The notes under the pieces: model-generated
Told to the model about the DNA's origin: nothing
The model's database searches: none
The model's input: only the letters and a program-made list of their open reading frames with translations
Part shown: piece after piece, positions 1 through 12,744 of the stretch
Layout of the letters: each line of letters opens with the position of its first letter
Numbering within the stretch: position 1 is the stretch's first letter
Translations under genes and position numbers: made by a program
Origin: Dirofilaria immitis
Lineage: Eukaryota; Nematoda; Chromadorea; Rhabditida; Onchocercidae
Length of the DNA stretch: 64,000 nt
Direction of reading: 5' to 3'
Assembly (NCBI GenBank): GCA_024305405.1
Contig: JAKNDB010000070.1
Coordinates: forward strand, 372,001-436,000

Positions 1-262
1 ATTAAATAGTTATTATCCTTTCTTTTAAAAATTTTTGATTCGTTGTTTCAAATCTTATTAGAGGGGAATGTCGAAGTGTTTGATTTTTGCTATTTGTACG
101 AATGCAAGGAAGTCGTTTCTGGCCCAACATGTTCTTCATCCACCTATTTTATTATAATTTCCTTATCAGTTAATTCTATTGCCGTATTTGTTATATTTTT
201 GCAGAGCGATTTTAAGTTTCCTTAGTTTAAGAATTTGAGTTACAAATTTGATTATTTTACAG

Positions 263-391
263 TTTGATGATCGCGCCCGAAGAGTGGGAACGATTGAGTT
301 AGATGCGACAAAGAAAATGAATGGCAATGCACAGACTAAAGAGATTAAGACTGAGGACGATGGTGAAGAAGTTAATATTGACGATATCTAA
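263..391 (+). CDS. 3'-terminal exon of an unidentified gene
   Basis: An acceptor (ttttacag) ends at 262 and is followed by 42 codons in phase 0, ending in TAA at 389-391. The peptide starts FDDRARRVGTIELDATKKMN and ends in an acidic tail (EDDGEEVNIDDI). The rest of the gene lies left of the window; the first 262 bases look like intron. Coding character is judged from the clean acceptor, charged composition and open frame. I do not recognise the family. Acidic ends like this are common in nuclear proteins, but that is only a hint. Confidence 0.6.
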   Translation, partial: FDDRARRVGTIELDATKKMNGNAQTKEIKTEDDGEEVNIDDI

Positions 392-2589
392 GTGGACTGA
401 CTGATTAATCTTTTATCATAAAGAATATTTGACGATTTAAAGATTGTCTGTTTTTATTTTTATTATAAATTATCCTCTCTGCTGTTTAAATACTGAGATA
501 GATTCCATTATTTAATGTCATATGTCATGAACTTTATCTTCAACTTTTTTGTTCTTTTTCTCTTTTTTAGTACTCTAGTAATTTTTTCCTCCTACTCCGT
601 ACTTTTATCATGCGATTTTCGTCTTCATATTATTCCTCACTATTGAAGTGTATGTTCCCACATTTTTTTAAAACAACTATATGAAGAAGAATCTAACAAG
701 GAAATTGAATTATTTTTGTGGACTTTGAAGTGATAAAAATTGTTCCCAAATTATTTTAATAGCAGAACCGGACTTTCAAAATGTATTCATAAGTTTACGA
801 ATTTCCCAAAAATTTCCGGATTCAAACGATGAAGAACATATAAGCACGATACATGCAGGATGGCAATGACTTCGTTAGAATATGACAATGAACAAAATAA
901 GTGGTCACTATTTATGTGATAGAATTGTCATGTTCACTTATAGAAAGATGCCGAAAGAATCATTAGACACGTTTCTAATCCTGTAATCGAGCAGTACATA
1001 TTAAAGAATTGATTTCTGATGTTTTTATGGACCTTTTCCAAATCCAATACAAAAAACTGTTCTGGCAAGTCCCTTTTGAAATTCCAAGAATTAAAAATAA
1101 GTGTAGTAATGGGTGGATAAGATAACATTCTTAATTATAATAAATGAGAATGAGGTGTAGGTGTCATGCTGTGGAATCCTGTATCATTAAACTATGATTC
1201 TGGCAGTTGAATAGGTTAACATATGAGATCCTTGTGTGTTAAGAAGCATTTTCAAAGTTCTCATTATCACTAGAATGTCTTCAACCTCCCCATATTCCTG
1301 CCGATGTTACATCATTATTATCAATTGCATTACTAATATAAGGATAAAACTCAGGACGACCTAAGGTGCTTAGATGGTAAGATGCACCAAAATATCATTG
1401 GAAATGAAACAGCTAGATGAGGATGATGATACTTCAGCCGTTATTTACAATAAGTATCGGCAGAAATAATTTCTTTTTCATCAAGAAATATAATACTGTA
1501 ATAAATAAATGAAATGGGATTTCATTTCCGAAAGAATTTTACCATCCTTTGTTAAAAATCAGCGGATTTTTTTGTTCATTAATTGTTCCAAAGATTTAAT
1601 TAGTTTTCAAGAATGTTCTCTGAATTTTATATATTTTTGTTTCTTAAAAGCACAAATATCTCTTCTGAACATTTATTTATGGAAGTAGAATTTTTGTCAA
1701 CGGATGAAAGTCAAAAGTAAAATATCGTTAAAACGATATAAGTCGGACCAATGTTCTTTGGATTCTTTGCATCCAAATTTCGATATGCTAGTTTTCAGAT
1801 TTTCGGATGATCTCACATATTGATTTACATCTAATCATGAGAAACGTTCCTTCCTTGTTAAACAATGAGATAAGTTAACATCAATTCTTGCTAAATGAGA
1901 ATGTTAAATTCTCTTTCAGCAAAGAAAGCATAAAACACTGCGAATGCATTGAAAGAAGAAGATAAGGGATATTATTTATTAGTTGTAGAAGCTAAGTTTT
2001 AAGGGAATGACTTACTGAGTACCGGTATTTTTATGTGTTCGAAATGTACACCAATTTATTCTTTATTATCGTTCGAATATTAAATACAATAGAAATAGGT
2101 TCAAAATAATTCCAGCTACATCGAATGATGTCCAAAATAATACCAGTAGAACAATGGGAGAAATTTGTACATAGTAATACAGTGAAATGGGAGAAATATG
2201 AAGAGCATGTTGTGTGAAGCTGAGTGCCGACGGACAAAAGTGAATCAATTGACCATAAGAGAATTTCTTATGGTTTCTATAGGAAACATGTAAAGAGAAT
2301 TTTTGAACAATCATTACGAATTGACAATATTCTACAAAAAATTTACATACCACATATAAGATTAGTTTTATAGATAAAAGGAAATTAAATGAAATTACAG
2401 CTTTCTCAAGCAGTAAACAAGTTTTGTATATAAGACAAAGTTTTTACAAATTAATTACCAGAGAGAAAGACGATTTGAAGATTAGATAGCTGATTCATAA
2501 TTTTAGACAAAAAAAAATGTACAAATGAATAGTTCTATGATAGAGCTATTTTGGTTTTTCCGGCAATAAAAACCGAACTGTGCAATAAA
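392..2589. other. Intergenic stretch between convergent genes
   Basis: Follows the stop of the left-edge + gene and precedes the stop of the 15-exon minus-strand gene, so it should hold both 3' UTRs. I see no supportable exon. A hydrophobic open frame on the minus strand near 2066-2314 has no flanking exons and was not accepted. Confidence 0.6.
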
Positions 2590-5500
2590 TTAAGGCATAA
2601 CATCAAAGTACTGGCAGAGTATTGTGTATTCTTCCCTGCAGTTAATTTTTATCGCTTCTCGTACCTCTTTCGACATGAACAAAAGTTTCATAGAACAAAT
2701 AATAGGATCAAGCTCTGCATCGTCCTAAAAATCATAAAATTTAAAATAAGAACAACTTCACCGTCTTAAAGTACTTTCATAACAAAAGTATTGACTGGAG
2801 ACTTCTTGGTTTTAAGAACTCAAAATCTAAAATGAGCTGAAGAAAAAGGAGATGAAATAGTTTCAGAGGAAGCAGGGAACGACAAGTAATTCGTGTTCTA
2901 TATTTTAATTTTTTGAGATGAAATTGTTTGTACATTTACACTTTTTGCTTCAGAAAAGATGATGTTTATAAAGGTGAAGAAATAATGCAGACTACTTCTA
3001 ATTAGCACTGAAGTAGAGAAAAACAAATCAAGCTAATCATTCAACTTGTAGATTTGCTTACTTCTAACAACTACCAGCAAAATAATTAATGGCAGAAATT
3101 TTCAATAAAAAATTTTTATACATATATATATACCTTTTGAGAATTATTTATACCATGATTATCTTCATGGTGCTCTTTTTCGCTATAAATCGTCGAAAAA
3201 TGATTTCCACAATCTTTCTGTTTAAAATCGGGACAATAGCTGCATTCATTAATAATTGCCTCAGCTGCAGGAAAAGATAGACCATCGTTGAAAAAAGTGA
3301 TTGCATTTTGAGCTGATCCATTGCTGCTTGAAACATTCTGAAATTTGTGACAAAACTGATAAGTTATAGTCAAACTAATATGACTACAAAGAGAACTTTA
3401 GTCCCTAACAAATAAAAAAATGGCAATGACGAATATCTTCAAAGTCGTATTTTAGTTTGGCATGAAATAGAATCATTTTTCACTTCAATTTAAATAATGT
3501 AATCACATTTAAAAAGCAACAGAAAGATAAGTCATTTATGAATTATGAGATGAATATTATTAAGTTCGTGGAGCCATGATTGTCTAAGTTAAAAGATAAA
3601 GGAGACTGGCGATATTATTATAATAAAATGCGAATGAGTCAATGGAATTATAAATTATTGGACTAATAAATTGCTATCTCCAGTTACAAATGTTTCTGAT
3701 ATCAATATCATAAAATAATTTTTTACCAAAACCAACATAGCAGAACAGATAAATAAAGAAATAGACAAACCGAACGTATGGCAATAGCATCGGCTTTTAC
3801 AGGATCAGCATTCAATTCTACAGCTTTTGTATGAAGTGATTTCTCTTGCCTGTGCAAAGGTCCCTATAAGTTAAAATCACATGTCTGTATAATTTAATAA
3901 CAAATAATTAATGAAAATGGATATATTAATCATTACGCGTCAAACTGCGTGAAAGAATCACAACATTAAAATTCGAAGTCTTGGCTAATTCGAAATAGTG
4001 CAGAAAGAAATTTCGATTATGCAAACCTTTACTGAAACAAAAGTAATGTTCCAACTCGGAGCATTTTTCGTAGTTCTGATGCGTTTTATATCCATTTCGA
4101 TTATATGACCACGTATATCATCGATATGTGCTCCAAAGCAATGTTTTTTATCGAGGACTTCACCAAAAAATGGTAGTGAGAGAAGCTGTCGACTGTTATA
4201 ATTTTCTGATACCATTAATTCTACTGTAACCTACAAAATAAATAAAATTATTTTAAAAATTGGAGTTATATTAAAATCCTTTTTAGCTAACAAACAATTT
4301 TAAAAAATTAAAAATTATATTATTCCTTTGATTCACCATCTCTCCAACAAGATGGCTGAATCAAAAATATAAACTCGAAATGCACACAGTTCTTATATTT
4401 TTTCCATATTTTTCAACATAATTTTTGCAACGTTTAAATAACATTTACCACAACAGTATTATTTTCTTCGCGTGTAGGGCAAGGACTATTTATTTTTCCC
4501 ATTTGTTTATAAAAAAGGTTTTCCATTCGAATGTGCGCGCTGTTTCCTCCTAAATTATAAATTAAAAATAGCGAAAAAAATGTCCGAATACATTGACTGA
4601 ATAAAAGTGTCTAAGAGAACACTAAATTAAAACAAAAATTGTGAATAACTTTTGTCTAAAAAGGTTCAAAACTGGAAACTTACTTAATCCAAAATCGAAT
4701 CCAGTCACCGATGCGCAAATCTTTTTATTATAACATATAATTTCAGCTAACAAAGGAGTCCATACGAAATAACCTGTGCAGCATCCACCAACGACGATGC
4801 CAATATACGAAACATCATGAATTTCTTCTGTATTTACGTCAGGCATTGGTTTCACGATAGAATCCCGGCTCTTCATCTTCAACAAAATATGAAGTGTATA
4901 ATTAGACATTTTTATTTATGATATTCAAATTTACAAATTTACAAAATGCGATTCAACGAGCAATACCGAAGCGGAAAGGAATATTCTTTAAAGTTTCAAA
5001 CATGTTACTAACACACTGACTAGTTTTTAGTGGGTTGGGCACTAGGCTACTGAAAACCATAACAAGTAATCATTAATCACTAAGTAAACGAACTGCAGTG
5101 AATTTCTTCTTTGCATAGATGTATATATATTCGGATACTTCCAAAGTCAATCTAAATTTGAAGCAGGAAGAAATCATTAATCATAAAATAATACTAACCG
5201 GCAAAGTGCGAAAGTTAGTTATTCTCCAGTACAGGTCGTCTGAAGTTCTTGCTCGCATTGCTGTACACCACACAGTATATTTTTGTGAAGCATCCAAAAC
5301 AATATCCGACAATCTGTTCGCATCAACTGCTACTGCTCCGAGAACCACAGAAAACATTATTCGATGACCTTTCGGTGAGATTTTATCAGTCGGTACAACT
5401 TCTGTTTGAACCTTAAAACAAAACATAAAAAGAAAGTTTCTTATAATAACAACTTAAAATTTAAAGATTTTCTATCAGATCCTAATCATTTACGATTATT

Positions 5501-8500
5501 TCCTGTTCAACTACTAATTAGCATCTTTGAAGAATAAAAAATTCCGCTATGGACAGATAAACAAATAAAATATCATACTTGCAATTGATCGTTAAATATA
5601 TGAGAGATGCATAATTTCCGACACTTCACAGCATTTATCACACTCCAAAATTGACTGCTTCCATTTATTTCGAAAATAAACCAATCACCAAGTGCTGGAA
5701 CTGCTTCAAATCTGCAATTTACATGCAAAGCTAAAGGCGTGAAATTTCAACATTTCAAAAGATACAGGTAGATAGCATTAATGCAATCTTGCAATATACT
5801 AATGTTGGTACATACTCATAGAAGTAAAAAAACTAACACTTTCAAATCAACATCTAACATTCGGCCATTTTCAAGCTTTGCATCTTGAATATAAACTAAT
5901 GCCAATGATTTCTGAATATCAACAAAGCAAACGATACCCTCTCTTCTTCTATTCACACAACCCTAATAAAATATATTTGAGTTGATAGTATATTTGGCAC
6001 TTATATATATATATAAGACTAGTAAATCATTAAAATTGGAACAAAATAAATTAGAAAATCGAAAGGTAATAACCGTCTATGTAATAAAGTACACACAAAA
6101 CTTGATACACATTCCAGATAGTAACTGGTTCATTCCGACTTTTCTTTAAACGCTTTAATGTTACTTCATATGTCTGTCTAACTCCAAAATTGCACACTGC
6201 TTTTTCTAGTATACGATTTCGATCTGTAATTGATCCTATCCAGTCCACAAACAAATTATTCATCGGCCAGTGAGAAATGTATATAGTTGATACGAGCTGG
6301 AACAATAAAAGAAACAATAATAATACAAAGAATTCATTACTATCAAAGTTTAGGAATATTCAGTTTTCAAAAAGAGAAGATATGTTTACAAGAATCTAAT
6401 TTTCTGCATCAATGAAAGATTTCAAATTTCAAATATCAGAAAAGTTTAAATTTTGATTTCAAATATATAAGAGCAATATAAATCGAAAACAAGTAGACGA
6501 TCATTGCTACAACCATAAAAAGTACTTAATGTATTGCTTTATAGAAGGTGATTAATTACATGGTGTATCTAGTGTACCTAATAAATATCTTCCGTTTCGT
6601 AAATTCTTATTAAAGGAAATGCTTCAAACAGTAAAAGAAGCATTAAGCAAATGAATTTATTTAGGCAAACGACAAACCAAAATATTATTGGGCAGCGGCA
6701 CACAAGCTAGAATAGGATCTGCCATCGTCCATTCGATAATACGAAAGCTGATATTTTTACTGCCGTGATTTCTAAGATACAAACTAAACAGACTTTGTCA
6801 CAATTTTAAGATTAAAAATGTGCAAATGATAAATTAACTATAATTTCTTTTGCAAAATCTTTTTAAAGAGTTAGATAGCAGGAAATCTTGGGAATTTCAA
6901 AAGAAAGGAATTAAAGCTGAACAGGTGAGAATTAAAGTTACTAACAAACTTAGTTCTGAGAAGTAAGATGCTGAAAGTTTCCACTTTTTTGCTACTAAAA
7001 AAATAAGAAAAAATAAGAAACAAAAATATGAACTCACTTAGCCATGAATTTAATCCATCCTCCAATCAGCAAATTTTGATGATTTTGACATATTCCCTCT
7101 CCACGAGTTGGTGTCCAAACAAATGCAAATTTTACAGATTTACTAACTACTACACCTATCAGAGGGCCTATCACCTATAAAAAGTTTTCATTTTTCATTA
7201 TTTCACTGCTTTAAAAAACTCGAAATTTTGACTTAGCATTAGCAAATACATATATATATTGCCAAAGAATTAACTTATTTTTGGCATTTTTATACGAACC
7301 AAATAAAGCCTATGATAAAGATTTTATAAAATAATGAAATGATAATAAGGCACGACATCTCTATACCAAAACCAAATATATATATATATATGCATTTTCA
7401 AAGCCGTTTCTCAGTATGATATTATGCATTGAAAAGATGCATCTGGAACATCTCCAGTACAAAGATAATTGAATAAATTGAAAAAAAAAGTAACTTTAAC
7501 TAATTAAAAAAATCATCTCTCGTTTAATTCATTTCTAGCGACTGCTCAAAATTCGTAATTCATAAAGAAATAACTCTAAAATTTTCATATAAATAAAATG
7601 TCTTACTTGTATATCATTTGCTGAATTTTCATTGGTTGGAAGAAGTTCAGGGATCTGATTAGATGGAACAAACCAATATGTATCACTTGCCAGCTCATCC
7701 CATCGTTGATCTCGAGGAATCCTAAAAGGTGATATCATTGGAACAAATTAATATTCAAAAACACATTCATGCAGCTATTAATAATTCTTTTTCATCCTAT
7801 AATATGATACTCAGTACAAAAATAATCAACCAACCGTCAACGCAATTGTTCGTTTTATAGATCTTCTAAACTTCGCGATGAAAAAATATGCAAAAAATTC
7901 TAGAAAAACTCCCAATATTTGTCTAATGTAATACATAATGGAAAAACGAATGATAGTAATATTGGAATTCACATAGCACTGCCTTCATGTTAATCAGTCT
8001 TTTCCATGTAGAAATAAGTGAGAAATAAAATCAAAAAATAGAGACCTCTCCACGTAAACCTTGTAAATTCGATTTATGATAATGCCAGTGAATGGTGTAA
8101 ATACAGCTACACGGTTAAAGTGCTTTGATTGGATAATAGTACCGTGACCAATCTTCTCATTGCATTGCTTGAACACCACTTCAGTTCTGACCTAAATGAA
8201 GAAAATAAATTTCGAAATGTAAACGTTGTTAAATTTTGAAAAATAAAGAAGAACTCAAATAACAAATTACAAAAGTAGTAGTCACAATTACAAGTCAAAT
8301 CAAATTCAGTGAGAAACAGAAGTGAAAATATGAGGATAAGGAGAAATAAATAGCAAAATGATACTGAAAATAGCATCACATTATGAGATTTTTTAACGGT
8401 ATCAATATAATTATGTAATTCTATATTCAATGTTTTTAAATTATCATCTATATAAACGACCGACCAAAAATGAAGGAAAAAATAGAAAGGTTAATTAAAA

Positions 8501-8939
8501 AGTATTAATTACAGAAGAAGAAAATCCAGTTTCGAAGATATTTCGCTTGCAATCGAAATGGAGAATTTGAAACAAAAATGAATAATCCATATAGGATAAC
8601 TCTTTGTATGATTATGCATAAAAATGAAAACCTAGAATGTAATCACAACAAGAATTCGAACGATAATATAATGAAATCTAAAATAAAAGCTACCTGTGCG
8701 ACACCAATCTCGAGAACTCGAGTTTCTAGAAGAGGGGTAATCTTATAAACTTCATCTGTTGTTAATGATACCATTAACCAATCACCAAGATTGAAATGTC
8801 TTGATCGATACGAAAAGGTTATTTCTTTTTCGCATTTTACAGCCTCAATCCATATTCGTGCTAAACGATCATCGCAATATGTTACGATTCCTTCTAGCGA
8901 CTGCTGTCCATGTTCAATAGGCTTTGATGTTATTGCCAT
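2590..8939 (-). CDS. Two-copy tandem-module protein, nematode-type, function unknown (15 exons, ~781 aa)
   Basis: Exons read on the minus strand: 8694-8939, 8046-8191, 7607-7721, 7038-7174, 6678-6771, 6102-6296, 5838-5962, 5579-5711, 5199-5411, 4684-4876, 4449-4549, 4033-4230, 3771-3863, 3134-3355, 2590-2724. They sum to 2,346 nt with every phase closing. Start is ATG at 8937-8939. Exons 1-6 and 7-12 encode two copies of one ~310-residue module. Matching landmarks are EGIVTYCDDRLARIWI / EGIVCFVDIQKSLALVYI, LGDWLMVSL / LGDWFIFEI, VRTEVV / VQTEVV, and IGVVV..FVWTP..IC / IGIVV..FVWTP..IC. Within each copy a shorter G-x-[VI] unit recurs, suggesting small beta-barrels, which is inference. Exons 13-15 form a unique tail. 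No signal peptide or membrane segment is seen. Exon 2 uses a weak donor (GTCTCT), exon 5 a GTTTGT donor, and exon 12 could end at 4027 instead; the last exon is the least certain. I do not recognise the family. Confidence 0.75.
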
Positions 8940-9739
8940 ATTAAATTCTGAAAATTTTATGTATTATTTTTTTGACCACATTTAGAAATATTCTAAATTT
9001 TAAAAATATGCAAATCTGAGGATAATTTTTAGGCTACAATTTTGATGTATTTTTAGGAAATGTTTATGTTAAGTTTAGATACGAAAAATCAATCAAAACA
9101 ATATAATCGAACCTGAAAACATTGCAAAAGTTCTTCTAGTCGGAATATACCAATAATCGTTGATGACAAAAACTTTTTGCTCTATAATACTTTTTTTCCC
9201 AATTAACATCGAATGGAATCATCGTATTCATTTATTACATTTCCTGAATTCATTAAAATCAAAAGTGCCATTGCAACTATCGAATCTCTTGCTTGTGAAT
9301 AAATTCGAGAAGTATAATTTCTCTTTTGAACATACCTGTACAAATCAATTTAATTATTTATAGACATACATATATCTATCTATGCTTTCAATGTTTTGTC
9401 TCTTCCAGGTTGTTTATACATATACGCATTACACATATATGCATATAATATGCAGAGACAAACAGAGACATACATATGCATGAATTAAATTATTCCATTT
9501 TATTGTGCTATTATCATATATGCTTATAGTTGAAGTGATAAAATAATCAATGCTGATAACATTGCTTCGTTTTTGTTTTCTTATTTAAGATAATTTATAT
9601 TGAAGACTCAATTTCTTCAATATCATTTTTTTAAACAGAATGTCGGAAAAAGCTGCTTTCTCATGTGACGAAATATCAGTAAAATGAATGAGAAAAAAAA
9701 AGAAAATTATGTCCAATACATTTTATCACTTTACCAAAC

Positions 9740-9801
9740 AATCAATAAGACGAAACACGTACGTGTATAGAATCAATAAGATGAAACACGCACGTGTATA
9801 A
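9740..9801. repeat. Two-copy 31-bp direct repeat carrying an E-box-like core
   Basis: Two adjacent 31-bp units begin aatcaataaga and aatcaataagat. The first has the palindrome cacgtacgtg, the second cacgtg. It sits about 0.8 kb upstream of the 15-exon gene; a regulatory role is possible but unsupported. Confidence 0.7.
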
Positions 9802-9907
9802 AAGTTAAGCGTTTGATGATGAAGAAAAAGTAAAATGAAATAAATATGAAATATAAATGAATCAATTTAATTGAAAAAACGATAAAAGATTATTTTACAT
9901 GATGAAT

Positions 9908-10016
9908 ATGATAAAGCTACAATAAATATGATAAAGATACGATAAATATGATAAAGATACGACAGATATGATAAAGACACGATAAATATGATAAAGGCAC
10001 GACAAATATGATAAGG
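9908..10016. repeat. 20-bp minisatellite, about 5.5 copies
   Basis: Units of 20 bp of the form atgataaagatacgataaat run head to tail with a few substitutions each. Confidence 0.9.
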
Positions 10017-10493
10017 ATTCATAGAACAATAATTTAATTAATAGCAATAAATTTATATATAAATTAAAGCATTAAATAATTTAGATATAATCAAAATTTA
10101 ATTATCAAAAAAATTTTCCAATAAACATATCATTTAAAGTACGAGGCACTATTTACCATATGATATTTTTCATATCTAATAATTCAAAAATTTGAATCGT
10201 CATTAATCTTTGATGCTCTATTTAAGTATAAAATATATGATGATATTTTGATATCTTATTATTTGCAGTATTGATTTTTATTTGTAATTCTATTAGCAAA
10301 TATATGAGTTTATTTTAAATTCATATATTATTTATTTCCAATATCATAATTATAATTAATTAAAAGAAAAAAAAATTATTTTATTTTTATGATTATCATA
10401 AAAAATATTTTTTAATTCTCAATTTGCTCATCAATTTTTTAGTTTAAAAAGAAAAAAGAAAGAGGAAATATGATTTTTGTATTATTATAGTCA

Positions 10494-10494
<1 letters not shown>

Positions 10495-10550
<56 letters not shown>
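10495..10550. repeat. AAT trinucleotide microsatellite
   Basis: About 19 uninterrupted AAT units, then imperfect units to about 10573. Confidence 0.95.
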
Positions 10551-10551
<1 letters not shown>

Positions 10552-11287
10552 GATAATAATGATAATAATGATGATTCATCATTAACTCAATAAATAAATC
10601 TAGGATTATAATTTTAATTGTTATATTTATTTGTATGAAAAAATGGTAGAATTTTAATTTTGCCAAATCTATCAATGTATACGGTAAAATATTTCAATCA
10701 GTAGTTTAAAATAATAATTAAAAAAAACATTTGAAATAGAATAAATTCCCGAAAATGTTAATATCATATCAAATATGAAATTATAATTTAATAAAACATT
10801 TACTCTTAATCTCTTAATCTTATACTATTCTACACCTTTTTAATCTTACCTGGAAAAGTGTTCCATTTATTTGAAGAGTTTTCGAGAGAAACAAAGAAAG
10901 AGAAATAGATATAATGTGTTGATGAGAATGATGGCGAATGAGGAGTAATCTCCATCATGTTATATTGGATAGAAATAGGAAGAGGAAGGGAGAGAGAAGA
11001 AGGATGATGGAGAGGAGAGAAGGATAGGCAATAGAAAATAATAGAGCGTAGAAGAGAGAATAATTAATTATTAATCTGATCGGGAGATGTATGCATCAAC
11101 AGGAGAGAGAGCAATAACTTCAATCTATTCTCGTCAAATCTATTCTCGTTATATCCCCTTCATTCACATCCATTCAATTGACATTTCAACATAAATAATA
11201 AATCATAGTATATTACCTATTCACCTGATTTAATGTAGCAACACGATCGGTGCCTGTTTTACACTTCTTTATTTGCTTGTTCATTTT

Positions 11288-11346
11288 TTTCATCATCATC
11301 ATTATCATCATCATCATCATTATCATCATCATTATCATCATCATCG

Positions 11347-11378
<32 letters not shown>

Positions 11379-11446
11379 GTCATCATCATCGTCATCGTCA
11401 TCACCATCGTCATCATTATCGTCATCATTATCGTCATCATTATATT
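11288..11446. repeat. Compound ATC/GTC trinucleotide microsatellite
   Basis: Roughly 50 trinucleotides, mostly ATC with interspersed ATT and GTC. It is open in several frames, giving low-complexity readings that are not genes. Confidence 0.95.
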
Positions 11447-12221
11447 AGAAGTGTTATTTCCATATTTTTTTATTCCAATTTTGATTGAACTTTTGAAATT
11501 TTTCCAATGCTTAGAATATTCTCGAATTTATCATCTTTCTTTCCCGAACTTATCATCTTTCTTTCCCGAAAGTGAAAAAGTTGACATCAATGATCTTTGT
11601 TATCTATTTACACATGCACAATAGAGATCAAGCATATTCAAACGTTAAAACGAAATTCCATTGAATGCCTATTTTTCCTTTCTATTCTAATAAAATCTCG
11701 ATTTTAGTAAATATTTATGATTACTAACAGCTCATTAATATTTATCATTTGATATATGTACTTTGGAAATGCTTTCTATGATGATTCATTTGCTATCAAA
11801 AATATAGCAATCGAACAATTTTTCAATTTTCTTCCTTCAATCATTCATTGCTTTTAATTCAAATTAAAAAAAAATAAAAAACAAAATAAACAATATGGAA
11901 AATAACGAAGAATGAAAATTTTTATAAATCAAAAATTCATAATATAATTTATTAAATAAAGATGACCGTAGATTATTGATTATTCTATCAATCATTATCT
12001 TATATTCATATTTTTCAATGATACATTCGTATTTTTTACGATATATTAACATTATACGAAATCATCCTACTGTATCTCAAATCACTTTTTTTTTTACCGT
12101 AATTTCCAGAAATATTTGATAAATGCTCGAAATTGCTACATTTTAACAGTTTCATTAAAAATTTATGGAAAAATTTTTAGCAAACTTTCTATGATATTTT
12201 TAAATATATTTGATATTCAGT

Positions 12222-12278
12222 GGTTAAAATTAAAAAGATAAGATATCCTTATGGTTAAAATTAAAAAGATAAGATATC
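12222..12278. repeat. Tandem duplication of about 28-29 bp
   Basis: The segment tggttaaaattaaaaagata plus a short tail (agatatc) occurs twice back to back, separated only by ctta. Confidence 0.8.
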
Positions 12279-12585
12279 ATCCTTTTGATTTCTATAATAT
12301 TTTAATTCTCTAAATTCTTAATATACATACAATATATTGTTTTGTTCCTACTGAGAGAACATATCAGTACCTTAGGTCTATCGTTTTTCCCAGCATCACC
12401 ATTGCTGTGTTATCTCGGCCTTTGAACTAGTTCCTGTCCTGTCAATTTATTCCTCCGAACTATTAATCTTAAAAATATATAATGTTTTGTTCTTTGAATC
12501 TTTAAAATTTGTGTAAAAATTTTTCATTTTTTCAATTTTCTAATATAGACAAAACAACATTTTGATTTTTGAAATTTTTAAAATT

Positions 12586-12744
12586 GATGTAACATTTTGA
12601 TTCACAGAATCTTGCGGAATAGATGTAACATTTTGATTCTTAGAATCTTTAAAATGGATGTAACATTTTGATTCACAGAATCTTGCGGAATAGATGTAAC
12701 ATTTTGATTCTTAGAATCTTTAAAATGGATGTAACATTTTGATT
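12586..12744. repeat. 71-bp tandem repeat, two copies plus a part
   Basis: Units begin gatgtaacattttgatt at 12586, 12657 and 12728, exactly 71 bp apart. Each 71-bp unit is itself two related ~35-bp halves. Confidence 0.9.

Noticed and set aside
2066..2353. Hydrophobic minus-strand open frame (~82-95 aa) beyond the 15-exon gene's stop
   Set aside because: No flanking exon, no clear family motif, and the longest form starts with a non-ATG codon.
6657..6771. Terminal exon ending the first gene half at TAA 6657-6659 (252 aa)
   Set aside because: A phase-correct GTTTGT donor at 6677 joins to the 6102-6296 exon, and the second module shows the equivalent junction, so one long gene fits better.
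11213..11624. Frames encoding long runs of His, Ile or Met
   Set aside because: All are readings of the ATC/GTC microsatellite in different frames.
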